Notes: generated by a model from the sequence alone, not told the origin. 50,406 nt of DNA from JALORV01 sp035498175 (GCA_035498175.1 DATKAJ010000036.1:1-50406); one strand, 5' to 3'; numbered from the stretch's first letter, positions 17,361-25,756 are shown. Numbers and translations are program-made.

Positions 17361-17741
17361 TCAGTGCGCCGCCATCACAACGAACACCTTGCGCAAGGCC
17401 TCTTCGATCTGCCATTCGCCGGTGGTGTACGCGGGGAAGAACAATGTGTCGCCGGCTCCGAACTCGATCGGCTCCCCGTGCGTCGGCGTGAAGCGGCCGC
17501 GTCCGGTGAGGACGTGCATCACTTCGGCTTCGGCAAGCTGGCGCAGGAAGCGGCCGGGCGTGCATTCCCAGATCCCGCAGGCATTGTCACCGGCGCCGGA
17601 AAGCGTCACGTCGATGCCGCTGAGACGGCAGGGCGGCTCGCTCCTCGGATGCGCCGGCGTGCCCTGGTCACGCAGGCCGGAGAGCGTGGCGGAGTGGTGC
17701 AAGATGGTGATGCGCGTCTGATCGTTCGTCGAATCGTCCAT
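17361..17741 (-). CDS. Small cupin-domain protein
   Basis: This 126-residue protein is a single cupin barrel. The C-terminal part reads VMHVLTGRGRFTP then IEFGAGDTLFFPAYTTGEWQI, which fits the ethanolamine-utilisation EutQ-like / DUF861 cupin group. That group often lacks a full set of metal ligands, and here the first motif has only one His. ATG 17741 is eight bases after the stop of the M20 gene, so it is the last gene of a leftward trio. It converges with the HcnC-like gene 32 bases away. A role as a small binding or isomerase protein in the same pathway is inference. Confidence 0.75.
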   Translation of the reverse strand: MDDSTNDQTRITILHHSATLSGLRDQGTPAHPRSEPPCRLSGIDVTLSGAGDNACGIWECTPGRFLRQLAEAEVMHVLTGRGRFTPTHGEPIEFGAGDTLFFPAYTTGEWQIEEALRKVFVVMAAH

Positions 17742-17749
17742 AGGCTCAT

Positions 17750-18919
17750 TCAGTGCGCTGGCAGCGCGCGCTCGGCGACGGCGCAGAACCACCGCACGCC
17801 GGACGGGATCGCCGCGTCGTTGAAGTCGTAGCTCGGGTGGTGCAATGGGCGCTCGCCGCTGGCGCCCGGATCGACGCCACCCTGGCCGAGCCAGAGATAG
17901 GCTCCGGGCCGTTCGCGCAACAGGAAGGCGAAGTCTTCGGCAGTGAACGCGGGCCGCGGCGCAACGCTCGCGTGCAAGCCCACGTCCGCGGCAGCCTCGA
18001 GCGCGAGCGCGACTTCGGCCTCGCTGTTGACGGTGGCCGGGTAGTAGCGCACGTACGAGACCTCGGCAGTGACGCCGTGGCCGAGCGCCACGCCGGCGGC
18101 GGCCGCGCGTAGTGCGGCTTCGACACGGTCCTGGGTCGCCGGGTCGAAGCTGCGCACCGTGCCGGTGATCGTTGCTTCGGCCGGCAGAACGTTGTGGCTG
18201 TGACCGCCCTGGATGCGTGTGACCGACAGCACTGCTGACTCCATCGGGTCGACGTGCCGCGCGACGATGGTGTTCAGTTGCATGACGAGCTGACCTGTCG
18301 CCAGGAGGACATCGGGTGTGCGGTGTGGCTGCGCCGCGTGGCCGCCACGCCCGCGCAGCGCGATGTCGAAGCGGTCAGCCGCTGCCATGATCGGGCCGGC
18401 TCGAGTCTGTGCGTGCCCCAGCGCCAGGTCGGGCCAGTTGTGCAGGGCATAGACCGCATCGCACGGGAAGCGATCGAACAGTCCCTGTTCGACCATCACG
18501 CGAGCGCCGCCCTTTCCCTCTTCGGCCGGCTGGAAGATGAAGTGCACGGTGCCATCGAAGTTGCGGGTACGCGCAAGCTGGCGCGCGGCGCCAAGCAGCA
18601 TCGCGGTATGGCCGTCGTGGCCGCAGCCGTGATGGACGCCTGCGTTTCGGCTCGCGTGCGCCAGTTCCGACTGCTCGGTCATCGGCAGCGCGTCCATGTC
18701 CGCGCGCAGGCCAATGCTCCTCTTGCTGCGGCCGTGGCGCAGCGTGCCGATGACGCCCGTACCGGCCAGACCTTCGTGAACCTCAAGTCCGATCAGGCGC
18801 AGCGCCGCGGCAACGATTCCCGCCGTGCGCCGCTCCTCAAACCCGAGTTCCGGATGCGCATGCAGGTCGCGGCGCAGTGTGACCAGTTCCGGCAGCAGGT
18901 CGTCGATGGCGATCGACAT
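17750..18919 (-). CDS. M20 family amidohydrolase (hippurate hydrolase/IAA-amino acid hydrolase-like)
   Basis: This 389-residue soluble metallopeptidase cleaves an N-acyl amino acid or related amide. Metal and catalytic residues are in place: RRDLHAHPELGFEE at 16-29, DMDALP at 74-79, GCGHDGHTAML at 98-108 with Cys99, His101 and His104, and FQPAEEGKGGA near 132. The dimerisation-domain GRGGHAAQPH lies near 190. A C-terminal His in PLHHPSYDFND supplies the last metal ligand. It lies six bases after the HAD gene stop and just before the cupin, all on the minus strand. It would release an amino acid or amine from an amide taken up by the cell, feeding the oxidases nearby. Confidence 0.92.
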   Translation of the reverse strand: MSIAIDDLLPELVTLRRDLHAHPELGFEERRTAGIVAAALRLIGLEVHEGLAGTGVIGTLRHGRSKRSIGLRADMDALPMTEQSELAHASRNAGVHHGCGHDGHTAMLLGAARQLARTRNFDGTVHFIFQPAEEGKGGARVMVEQGLFDRFPCDAVYALHNWPDLALGHAQTRAGPIMAAADRFDIALRGRGGHAAQPHRTPDVLLATGQLVMQLNTIVARHVDPMESAVLSVTRIQGGHSHNVLPAEATITGTVRSFDPATQDRVEAALRAAAAGVALGHGVTAEVSYVRYYPATVNSEAEVALALEAAADVGLHASVAPRPAFTAEDFAFLLRERPGAYLWLGQGGVDPGASGERPLHHPSYDFNDAAIPSGVRWFCAVAERALPAH

Positions 18920-18925
18920 GTCGCG

Positions 18926-19624
18926 TCAGCGTCCGGAGTCGACGGCGTCGGCGAGTTCCGCCAGCGTATGGAAGTGCCAGTCGGGCACGACGTGTTCGGA
19001 CTCGATCGTGCCGCCCGAGTCCTTCATGCCGTAGCGGCGCTCGATCCAGCAGGTGGCAATGCCGAGCTTCTTCGCGATGCCCATGTCGTGGTACTGGCTC
19101 TGCGCGACATGCAGGTAATCGGGCTGGCGCCAGCCCCAGGCGCCTTCGATGCGGCCGCGCGCATAGGCGAAGTAGCGCGGATCGGGCTTCTCGCACATCG
19201 CATCGTCGCAGCTCAGCTCCAGATCGAATGGGCGGCCGAGCGTGCGCGAGAAATGCGCGAGCGCCCAGGTCTGTGCATTGGTCATCGTTACGAGTCGGAA
19301 GCGCCGCCGCAGGCGCTGCAGTGCCTCGGCCGAATCGACGAAGGCCGGCCAATCGCGAACGGAGTCGCGGAAGCCGCGCGCGATGGCGGCGCCATCGGGC
19401 AGACCGAGAGCGGGTGCGATGGCGTGCCAGACGCGTTCCAGATCGTCTGGGTAGGCGAGTGTGTCCGCCGCCTTGCGTGCCCTGCGATAGACGGCGAGAA
19501 ACGAGTCGTCGGTAACGCTCGAACCCGGCGCTGCGGCGCGCAGGTAATTGAGCATGCCGCGTTCGAAGTCGATCAGCGTGCCGACCACGTCGAAAGTCAG
19601 CACCTTGAAGTCCTGGAGTCGCAT
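18926..19624 (-). CDS. HAD-superfamily hydrolase, second type II-like member
   Basis: This 232-residue HAD protein has motif I as TFDVVGTL with the nucleophile Asp near residue 12, motif II MTNAQ near 115 and lysine in CEKPDPRYF near 145. Compared with genuine 2-haloacid dehalogenases it lacks the Tyr of motif I (Val here). The S-x-N block is replaced by HVAQSQYHDMGIAKKLGI, so dehalogenation is unlikely and a phosphatase or unknown activity is more probable. ATG 19624 is preferred because AAGGA lies seven bases upstream; an adjacent GTG at 19627 would add one residue. It heads the leftward HAD-M20-cupin unit. Another HAD protein lies at 6304-6969, so the island has two. Confidence 0.87.
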   Translation of the reverse strand: MRLQDFKVLTFDVVGTLIDFERGMLNYLRAAAPGSSVTDDSFLAVYRRARKAADTLAYPDDLERVWHAIAPALGLPDGAAIARGFRDSVRDWPAFVDSAEALQRLRRRFRLVTMTNAQTWALAHFSRTLGRPFDLELSCDDAMCEKPDPRYFAYARGRIEGAWGWRQPDYLHVAQSQYHDMGIAKKLGIATCWIERRYGMKDSGGTIESEHVVPDWHFHTLAELADAVDSGR

Positions 19625-19970
19625 CACCAGTTCCTTGAACGAAGTTCGCGAAAGCTTAGAGAGGCAACGACGCAGAAGTGACCGATTCGGGTGCCTGAAC
19701 CGCAGCGAATTTCGTTACCGCGCCTCCCACGGTGCTTTCAGCGGTGACGTCTACCTCCGGCGACCGGTCATGAGGAGGCCGAGGTCCGGCCAACAGATCC
19801 GATTAGCGGACGCTTACATGGACCGATACGAGCCGGGGGCGGTACTTTTCCCTAGAACCTATTATTCGATCGTCGGATCGCGATCGAAGTGAATCGACAA
19901 TGGTCAGGAGTTGCCCGCCGTCGAAATGCTCGTCACCGCATAGTCATCTATCGGGAAACGCGTAAGACCT
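19625..19970. other. Divergent intergenic region between HAD and CAP genes
   Basis: No gene is supported in these 346 bases. An open frame from 19548 to 19892 is Arg/Ser-rich and overlaps the start of the HAD gene. The stretch from about 19840 to 19890 is relatively A/T-rich and holds a perfect inverted repeat, listed separately. The region should carry the promoters of both flanking genes. Confidence 0.4.
19866..19889. repeat. Perfect 8-bp inverted repeat with 8-bp spacer
   Basis: The left arm is TTCGATCG (19866-19873), the spacer TCGGATCG (19874-19881) and the right arm CGATCGAA (19882-19889). The spacer itself ends in the GATCG core, so the GATCG word occurs three times in 24 bases. It sits about 80 bases before the CAP gene in an A/T-richer patch and may be an operator or a hairpin. 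No T-run follows, so it is not an obvious terminator. Confidence 0.5.
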
Positions 19971-20738
19971 GTGGGTACATCCGGCAGCACCTGCAGTATC
20001 TCGCGCCTGCGGTTCGCGCCACTCGTGGTCCTCACGTGCGGCTGTATCGCTGCGCAAGCCCAGAGCCCAGCGCCTGCGCGTCCGGACGTGCCGGTCGTCA
20101 CGTCGCGTGTGGTTGATCAGACCAACAGCCTGCGGGCGCGCAATGGCCTCGGTCCGGTCCGCATCGAGCCGCAGCTCAGTCGCGCCGCGCAGGACTTTGC
20201 CGAGTTCATCGCCGCGAGCGATCGTATCGGACACGATGTTGACGCGCGCACGCCCGCGGAACGCGTCAAGGCCGCGGGCTACGAATACTGCATGCTCGCC
20301 GAGAACCTTGCGTATGTCGTCGATTCGCTTGGGTTCACGACAGACCAGCTGGCGGCGCGATTGATGCAGGGCTGGGAGAAGTCCCCGCAGCATCGGCGCA
20401 ACCTGCTGCTCGTGCCGGTCACCGAAGTCGGCGTCGGGCTGGCGCTGGGCGCGCGCAGCGGCCGCTATTACGCCGTGCAGTTGCTCGCGCGGCCAGGCAG
20501 TGCTGCGCTGCATTTCGAAGTCGCCAACCGTGCCGGCGTGCCGGTCGACTACGAACTCGACGGCGATCGCTATGCGCTGGCGCCGCTGGTCACGCGGCTG
20601 CACACCCGCTGCGCCGAGGCGACGCTGCAGCTGCTCGGCACTGACGCAGCCCGCGATATCAGTCTCACGGTCCAGAACGGTTCGCACTACGGCATCGGCC
20701 GCGATGATTCCGGACGGCTGCGCCTGCGTCTCGAGTAA
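19971..20738 (+). CDS. Secreted CAP/SCP-like domain protein
   Basis: This 255-residue protein has an N-terminal signal peptide (hydrophobic APLVVLTCGCIAAQAQ at about 17-32) and one CAP domain. CAP marks seen are VDQTNSLRARNGLGPVRIEPQLSRAAQDFA near 48-77 (core N-x-x-R-x-x-x-G-L-x-P), the AENLA motif near 112 and SPQHRRNLL near 136-145. Bacterial CAP proteins are exported and of uncertain function. The roughly 85 residues after the CAP domain look like a separate beta-rich module. The only fitting start is GTG 19971, which has a poor ribosome site, so the start is less certain than the frame. It converges with the next, leftward gene. Confidence 0.8.
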   Translation: MGTSGSTCSISRLRFAPLVVLTCGCIAAQAQSPAPARPDVPVVTSRVVDQTNSLRARNGLGPVRIEPQLSRAAQDFAEFIAASDRIGHDVDARTPAERVKAAGYEYCMLAENLAYVVDSLGFTTDQLAARLMQGWEKSPQHRRNLLLVPVTEVGVGLALGARSGRYYAVQLLARPGSAALHFEVANRAGVPVDYELDGDRYALAPLVTRLHTRCAEATLQLLGTDAARDISLTVQNGSHYGIGRDDSGRLRLRLE

Positions 20739-20773
20739 GGCGCGCGCCTGGCCCGTGCGGCCGGTTGAAGGCC

Positions 20774-22444
20774 CTAGTGTTCCGATTCGCTCAGGCGCGC
20801 CAGCGCCTCCAGCAGCCTCGCGTGTCGCTGCGTTGAACGCACAAAATCGCGCTCCGATCGCGCGGCCTTGTTCCGCACAATCTCGACCAGTGCGGCGCGC
20901 TCGGCCTCAGCCCAGCGCCGCGCGGGCAGCATTGCCAGCAGCGGGAAGAGCGCCCGCCAGGCACGGGCTTCGGCGCGCGAGAAGTCGTGAGCGGGAGCAA
21001 GGCCGCATGCGGCGCGTGCGCGCGACTCGGCGATGTGCAGTGCGCGGTCCCTGTCTTCGTCGAGGCCGCCCAGGAAACTGCCGACGGCGAGCCCGATGGC
21101 GGCCGGAAGCACCAGCGGAGCGGGGCGGTGCGGATCGAAGTCGAAGAACAGGTGATGGCGCGCCAGCTGCCGCAGCGTGGCTTCGCTGCTCCGATGCATG
21201 GGATTCCGGCGCAGTCGGCGTGCTTCGGCCGCGGCGAGCTGCAGCGCGGGACGGGCGCGCGGCCTGAATCCCAGCTTGGCGTAGAACCACCATGCACCGG
21301 ATTCGATGCCCTCGTCGTTGCCTTCGCCGAGCTGGTACGGCTCGATGCTGAACGAGGTTGCACCGAACATGGTGTGCAGCGTCGCCAGCAGTCGCGCGAA
21401 GATGAAGGCCGATGCGCCGCCGCGGAACGTGTCGAAGGTGTTGAACGAGACGGCCACGCAGGGCCCGATCACGTCCGACTGGTGGTATCCGATCGGCACG
21501 CCGTTCTGCAGCGTCAGTCCGCCGTAGATGGCGGGCAGCGCCGGGCGTCGCTCCGGCACCATGCCGAAGAGCACGAACGCCAGGCCGGCGTCGTCTTCGA
21601 TCCACCATGTTTCAAGCGGGTTGCCATGCGCGATCGCATCGAGATCGCGCTCGCGCGTAGCCATCGATGCACGCGCCAGGTCGATCAGTTCGCGCGCCGA
21701 TCTGCCGGCGAGGCGGTGCGGCGGCCGCGGCGCGCGTGCGATCTCGTGTCGAAGGTCGGGCCTGCCGCTGCGCAGCGGTTGGGATCTGAAGGCCACCTCA
21801 GGGACTGGGAAAGCCGCACGCGTGCGCGATGGGGTGGTCGGTCCCGGCAGCAGTTCGCAGCTCGGATTGAGCGCGTCGTAGACTGCCTCGCGCGTGAACT
21901 CGTCGCCCGGCATCGCGGCAATGCGCTCGAGCAGAAAAGTAGCGTCGCTGCGGCGACCGCGCAGGCGGTCGAGTGCCGCATAGCCCGGCAGGTGCGACTC
22001 GCGCAGTGCAAAGGCTTCGATCGGCATCATGAGCGCTGGCAGGAGTTTCGCGATCGACTCCTCGGCCACGGTGTCGTTGCGGTCGAGCAGCAACTGGCGT
22101 GGCCACCGTGCGGCGACCCAGCGCGCAGTCGGATAGAAGAACGGGAACCAGATTGTCGTGCCGGCAATGCCACTGGCATAGAGTTCGGCACGATGCGCGC
22201 GCAGGTCCGTGCGCCGACTGAACCGCTGTAGCATCCTTGCGGTCTGGCGCAGCACGCGAACGTCATCGGGGTAAGCCCGCGCGAAACACAGCAGTTCGTG
22301 CAGTCGCCGCACCTGCCCGGCGGTGCGCAGCGGTGTGCGTTCGAGCCTGCGCAGCAGGGCGAGGCGGACCTCGGCGACGCCCGGCCCGTGCCGAAGTCGC
22401 AGGCGCTCGAGCGCGGCCAGCGTGCGCGCGGGACTACGGCTCAT
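20774..22444 (-). CDS. Uncharacterised 556-residue protein with a GNAT-like central region
   Basis: I do not recognise a named family for the whole protein. From ATG 22444 it has an Arg-rich helical N-terminus (1-90), a hydrophobic stretch SGIAGTTIWFPFFYPTARWV near 91-110, and a Pro/Arg-rich linker near 195-245. The region at about 280-400 reads like an acyltransferase core: YGGLTLQNGVPIGYHQSDVIG, then GGASAFIFARLLATLHTMFG, and GAWWFYAKLGFRP. The last of these resembles the closing GNAT motif in which a helix is followed by FYxKLGF. The C-terminal 150 residues are helical and Ala/Arg-rich. No signal peptide is seen. Codon use matches its neighbours, so it is a real gene. It diverges from the BMP-type lipoprotein gene. 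Confidence 0.75.
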   Translation of the reverse strand: MSRSPARTLAALERLRLRHGPGVAEVRLALLRRLERTPLRTAGQVRRLHELLCFARAYPDDVRVLRQTARMLQRFSRRTDLRAHRAELYASGIAGTTIWFPFFYPTARWVAARWPRQLLLDRNDTVAEESIAKLLPALMMPIEAFALRESHLPGYAALDRLRGRRSDATFLLERIAAMPGDEFTREAVYDALNPSCELLPGPTTPSRTRAAFPVPEVAFRSQPLRSGRPDLRHEIARAPRPPHRLAGRSARELIDLARASMATRERDLDAIAHGNPLETWWIEDDAGLAFVLFGMVPERRPALPAIYGGLTLQNGVPIGYHQSDVIGPCVAVSFNTFDTFRGGASAFIFARLLATLHTMFGATSFSIEPYQLGEGNDEGIESGAWWFYAKLGFRPRARPALQLAAAEARRLRRNPMHRSSEATLRQLARHHLFFDFDPHRPAPLVLPAAIGLAVGSFLGGLDEDRDRALHIAESRARAACGLAPAHDFSRAEARAWRALFPLLAMLPARRWAEAERAALVEIVRNKAARSERDFVRSTQRHARLLEALARLSESEH

Positions 22445-22587
22445 GCCTGCGGGGATTTCATGGCGACGCGGAGTGTCGCACGGCCGCGCTCTGCGCAAGG
22501 CGCACGGCAGTCGGCGCCTCGTGGCTGCGTAGAATCGCGCGCTGCCGCCTCGCGGCCCAACGCCCCGCGCCGTATGGAGCCCGCTAC

Positions 22588-23715
22588 ATGCAACGCCTGC
22601 TCGCCGCTACATCGTCGTTCCTCCTTGCCCTGCTGATCGCGTCCTGCAGCAAGCAGGAGGCGCCCACGCCTAAGGCGGAGCCGGTGAAGGCCGCCGAGCC
22701 GGCGAAGCCCGAGCCGCTGAAAGTCGGCTTCGTCTATGTCAGCCCGGTCGGTGACGCCGGCTGGACTGCGCAGCACAACGCCGGCCGGCTCGCGCTGGAG
22801 AAGGCACTGGGTGACAGGGTCAAGACTACCTTCGTCGAGAAGGTGCCGGAGGGCGCCGACGCCGAGCGCGTGATCCGCGACCTCGCGCAGCAGGGCAATG
22901 CGCTGATCTTCACGACTTCGTTCGGCTTCATGAACCCGACGATCAAGGTTGCGGAGGAGTTTCCGAACACGAAATTCGAGCATGCGACCGGCTACAAGAC
23001 CGCGCCGAACGTCAACACCTACAACGCGCGCTTCTACGAAGGCCGCTACCTCGCAGGCATGGTCGCGGGAGGGATGAGCAAGACCGGCACGCTGGGCTAT
23101 GTCGCCGCGTTCCCGATCCCCGAGGTCCTGCAGGGCATCAACGCCTTCACGCTCGGCGCACGCTCGGTCAACCCGAAGGCGCAGGTGCGCGTCGTCTGGG
23201 TCAACAGCTGGTACGACCCCGGCAAGGAACGCGATGCCGCCAACACGCTGATGGGGCAGGGCGCCGACGTCGTCACGCACCACACCGATTCGACCGCAAC
23301 CGTCGCCGCGGCGGAGGAGAAGGGCAGGATGGCGATCGCCTATCACTCCGACATGCGCAAGTTCGGCCCGAACGCGCAACTCGCGGCGGTCACGCATCAC
23401 TGGGGCGATTACTACACGAGGCGCGCGCAGGCCGTGATCGAAGGGACATGGAAGGTGGCACCGGTGTGGGGAGGCATCAAGGAAGGTTTCATCAAGCTCG
23501 AAGGACTGTCGGACAAGCTGCCGAAGGAGCTCGTCGATGAAGTGAAGAAGCGCGAGGATCAAATCCGCGCGGACACCTTCCATCCCTTCACCGGTCCGAT
23601 CAAGACCAACGAAGACAAGGACGTCATCTCCAGCGGCACGCTCACCGACGAGCAACTGGGCAAGATGGATTACTACGTCGCCGGCGTCATCGGCAAGGTG
23701 CAATCCGGAAAGTAG
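22588..23715 (+). CDS. BMP-family (Med/PnrA-like) periplasmic binding lipoprotein
   Basis: This 375-residue lipoprotein has the lipobox IASC with Cys20 (LLALLIASCSKQ), then a Lys/Pro/Glu-rich spacer of about 25 residues, then the binding domain from LKVGFVYVSPVGDAGWTAQHNAG. The family usually binds purine nucleosides or similar and is a type I periplasmic-binding fold. The GYVAAFPIPEVLQGINAFTLGA and WVNSWYDPGKE blocks near 167-217 are typical. ATG 22588 is chosen because the lipoprotein signal begins there; the frame is open further upstream but without sense. A TAGAAT box at 22530-22535 could be the -10 of its promoter. No BMP-type permease or ATPase gene lies next to it in this window, so its transporter is elsewhere. 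Confidence 0.9.
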   Translation: MQRLLAATSSFLLALLIASCSKQEAPTPKAEPVKAAEPAKPEPLKVGFVYVSPVGDAGWTAQHNAGRLALEKALGDRVKTTFVEKVPEGADAERVIRDLAQQGNALIFTTSFGFMNPTIKVAEEFPNTKFEHATGYKTAPNVNTYNARFYEGRYLAGMVAGGMSKTGTLGYVAAFPIPEVLQGINAFTLGARSVNPKAQVRVVWVNSWYDPGKERDAANTLMGQGADVVTHHTDSTATVAAAEEKGRMAIAYHSDMRKFGPNAQLAAVTHHWGDYYTRRAQAVIEGTWKVAPVWGGIKEGFIKLEGLSDKLPKELVDEVKKREDQIRADTFHPFTGPIKTNEDKDVISSGTLTDEQLGKMDYYVAGVIGKVQSGK

Positions 23716-23739
23716 GAGCGTTCCGGCCGGCGCGCAGAC

Positions 23740-25143
23740 TCAGCGCGCGACGAGCATGATCCAGGCGGTTCCGAGCGTCAGGAATATCGCCGCGAAGAAC
23801 ACCGTCACGATGAGTCCGAGCCGGTACAGCTCGGCCTGCTTCAGGTAGTTGCTGCCGACGAAGATGACGTTCTGGCTGCCGCCCTGCGGCGTCAGCACCG
23901 AGAAATAGCTGCTCGCGAACATCAGCGCGAACGCCATCAGCGGCGCCGGCACACCGCCGCGCACGCCGACGTCGAGGAAGACCGCGAGCAGCGCCAGCAC
24001 CTGCGACGACTGGCTGACGAACATGTAGTGGATCGCGACGTACAGCAGCACCAGCGTCACGTAGGTCAGCGGCCACGACAGTCCGCCCAGGTGCATCGCG
24101 AGGCGCTGGCCCGCATAGCTCATGAAGCCCAGCTCATTGAGTTGCCCGCTCATCGCGAACAGCACGGCCAGCCAAAGGAAGGTGGCGAGCGTATCGCCCT
24201 GCGTCGCGATGTCGTCCGCCGTCAGCACGTTGGCGAACAGCAACAGGCCGAGACCGCCGAATGCGATGCTGGTGACGTTCAGATTCAGCCTGTCGCCCAG
24301 AACCCACCCGGTCACCATCATCACGAAGACTATGGCCGTGATCCATTCCTCGCGGGAGAGCGGCCCGAGCTCGCCGAGGGCCTTGCGCGCAGCCACCGGC
24401 GCTTCCGGGGTCTCGCCGACGCCCGGCGGAAAAAGCCGTGCGATCACGATGGGCAACAGCACGATGGCGGTCAATGCCGGCACGGAAGCCGTCAGAAGCC
24501 AGCTGCCGAAGCTGACCTTCACGCCGAAGTCGCGCACGACCTGTATCGCTATCGGATTGGCGGAGGTCGCAGTCATCCACAGCGCGGACGACACCGCGAG
24601 GCTCGCCATCGAGCAGAACATCAGATAGCCGCCTAGCCGGCGGCCTTTTTCGTCATCGGGCTGCGAACCCGAGCCTTGCGCCACCGACAGGACGATCGGA
24701 AACAGCACTCCGCCGCGCGCCGTGTTGCTCGGGAAGGCCGGCGCGATCAGTGTGTCGGTCAGCACCACGCTATACGCGAGCCCGCGTGCCGACTTGCCGA
24801 AGCGGCTCACCATGAAGAGGCTGATGCGTCGCCCGAGCCCGGATTTCACCACCGCCTGTGCGACCAGGAACGCGATCACGACCAGCAGCACACTTGGGTT
24901 GGCAAAGCCGCTGAACGCCTTCGCGGCCGGCAGCGTGCCCGACAGTACGACGGCGGCGGCTGCCAGTGTCGTCGAGGTGAGGAGCGGGAAGGAACCCAGC
25001 AGCACCGCCGAAATCGATGCGACGAATATGGCGAACAGATGCCAGGCCTCCGCCGTCAGGCCCTGCGGAATCGGGATGAGCCAGATGCCGAAGGCGATCA
25101 GGAACGGCAGGATCCGGCGCGCCAGTGCGCGAACCTGAATCAT
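23740..25143 (-). CDS. DASS/SLC13-type anion:sodium or dicarboxylate exchanger, 2-oxoglutarate/malate translocator-like
   Basis: This 467-residue inner-membrane protein has about a dozen hydrophobic segments. Family marks are the first spans (LPFLIAFGIWLIPIPQGLTAEAWHLFAIF), the SNT clamp in FPSNTARGGVLFPI near 138-151, and the second clamp near TPQGGSQNVIF around 427-437. The closest named groups known to me are the 2-oxoglutarate/malate translocators and CitT/YbhI-like carriers, so C4-C6 dicarboxylates are the likely cargo. The start ATG 25143 overlaps the stop of the lipoprotein gene upstream, giving coupled translation. It converges with the BMP gene; a 6-bp inverted repeat (CCGGAA 23705-23710, TTCCGG 23721-23726) lies at the junction but lacks a T-run. 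Confidence 0.9.
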   Translation of the reverse strand: MIQVRALARRILPFLIAFGIWLIPIPQGLTAEAWHLFAIFVASISAVLLGSFPLLTSTTLAAAAVVLSGTLPAAKAFSGFANPSVLLVVIAFLVAQAVVKSGLGRRISLFMVSRFGKSARGLAYSVVLTDTLIAPAFPSNTARGGVLFPIVLSVAQGSGSQPDDEKGRRLGGYLMFCSMASLAVSSALWMTATSANPIAIQVVRDFGVKVSFGSWLLTASVPALTAIVLLPIVIARLFPPGVGETPEAPVAARKALGELGPLSREEWITAIVFVMMVTGWVLGDRLNLNVTSIAFGGLGLLLFANVLTADDIATQGDTLATFLWLAVLFAMSGQLNELGFMSYAGQRLAMHLGGLSWPLTYVTLVLLYVAIHYMFVSQSSQVLALLAVFLDVGVRGGVPAPLMAFALMFASSYFSVLTPQGGSQNVIFVGSNYLKQAELYRLGLIVTVFFAAIFLTLGTAWIMLVAR

Positions 25144-25700
25144 GGCTTCCGGTCCCCGCCTTGCCGCGGACGCGCCTCTGCCGAATCGACGCGCACCCGG
25201 CCTGCGAGTCGCTCCGACTGTCCCTGCACCGTGCCGTCCTCAGTCTGCAGCACGAATCTCCAGCTGAACTCGAAGGTTCCCGTGGCACCTGCAAAGCGTC
25301 CGGTGCCTCCGACGATCGTGCCGACAATGTGATTGGCGGTGTTAGTACCTTCGCCCTGCAGCTCGCTGAACACCTGATCGCCGTGTTCGTCGGTCCAGAG
25401 GCAGCGTCCGACCATGCCAGTGGCGCTATCGTTCATCACGACCGCCACGGCGCGGAAGCCCGCACCCGGACGCGACCCTCCCTCGAGCACCAGCGAGCCG
25501 CTCAGGTAGGTGACAGAAGCCTGTCGCTCGTTGCCCAGCTTGATGACGTGTCGGTCACCCGCGGCGGTCCAGGTGCCGCGGAACTCGTGCCAGCCATCCG
25601 CACCGGGTGACGTCTCCGTGGAGGAAGGGGCCGGGCTGCAGCCCGCTGCAAGCAGGGCGGCGATGACCATGCCGCCCATCGCGCTCGCAAAGCGCTTCAT
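25140..25700 (-). CDS. Hypothetical lipoprotein with a dirigent/allene-oxide-cyclase-like barrel pattern
   Basis: This 186-residue protein has a clear lipoprotein signal (MVIAALLAAGCSPAP, lipidated Cys21). The mature part is beta-rich and Gly-rich: WHEFRGTWTAAGDRH near 37-50, then GTIVGGTGRFAGATGTFEFSWRF near 127-149. The segment G-T-G-x-F-x-G-A-x-G is the repeated pattern of dirigent-like and allene-oxide-cyclase-like barrels, which bind small hydrophobic ligands. Function in bacteria is unknown. Its stop overlaps the start of the DASS transporter gene, suggesting co-expression. Confidence 0.75.
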   Translation of the reverse strand: MKRFASAMGGMVIAALLAAGCSPAPSSTETSPGADGWHEFRGTWTAAGDRHVIKLGNERQASVTYLSGSLVLEGGSRPGAGFRAVAVVMNDSATGMVGRCLWTDEHGDQVFSELQGEGTNTANHIVGTIVGGTGRFAGATGTFEFSWRFVLQTEDGTVQGQSERLAGRVRVDSAEARPRQGGDRKP

Positions 25701-25756
25701 GTGTCAGGTCGAAATTACGCTGCACGGCCACCAGTGCCGTGCACTCTTTCGACAGC

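Noticed and set aside
23705..23726. Inverted repeat CCGGAA/TTCCGG as a terminator between the convergent BMP and DASS genes
   Set aside because: The stem is only six bases with a ten-base loop and no T-run, and it partly overlaps the coding end. It is mentioned in the gene entry only.
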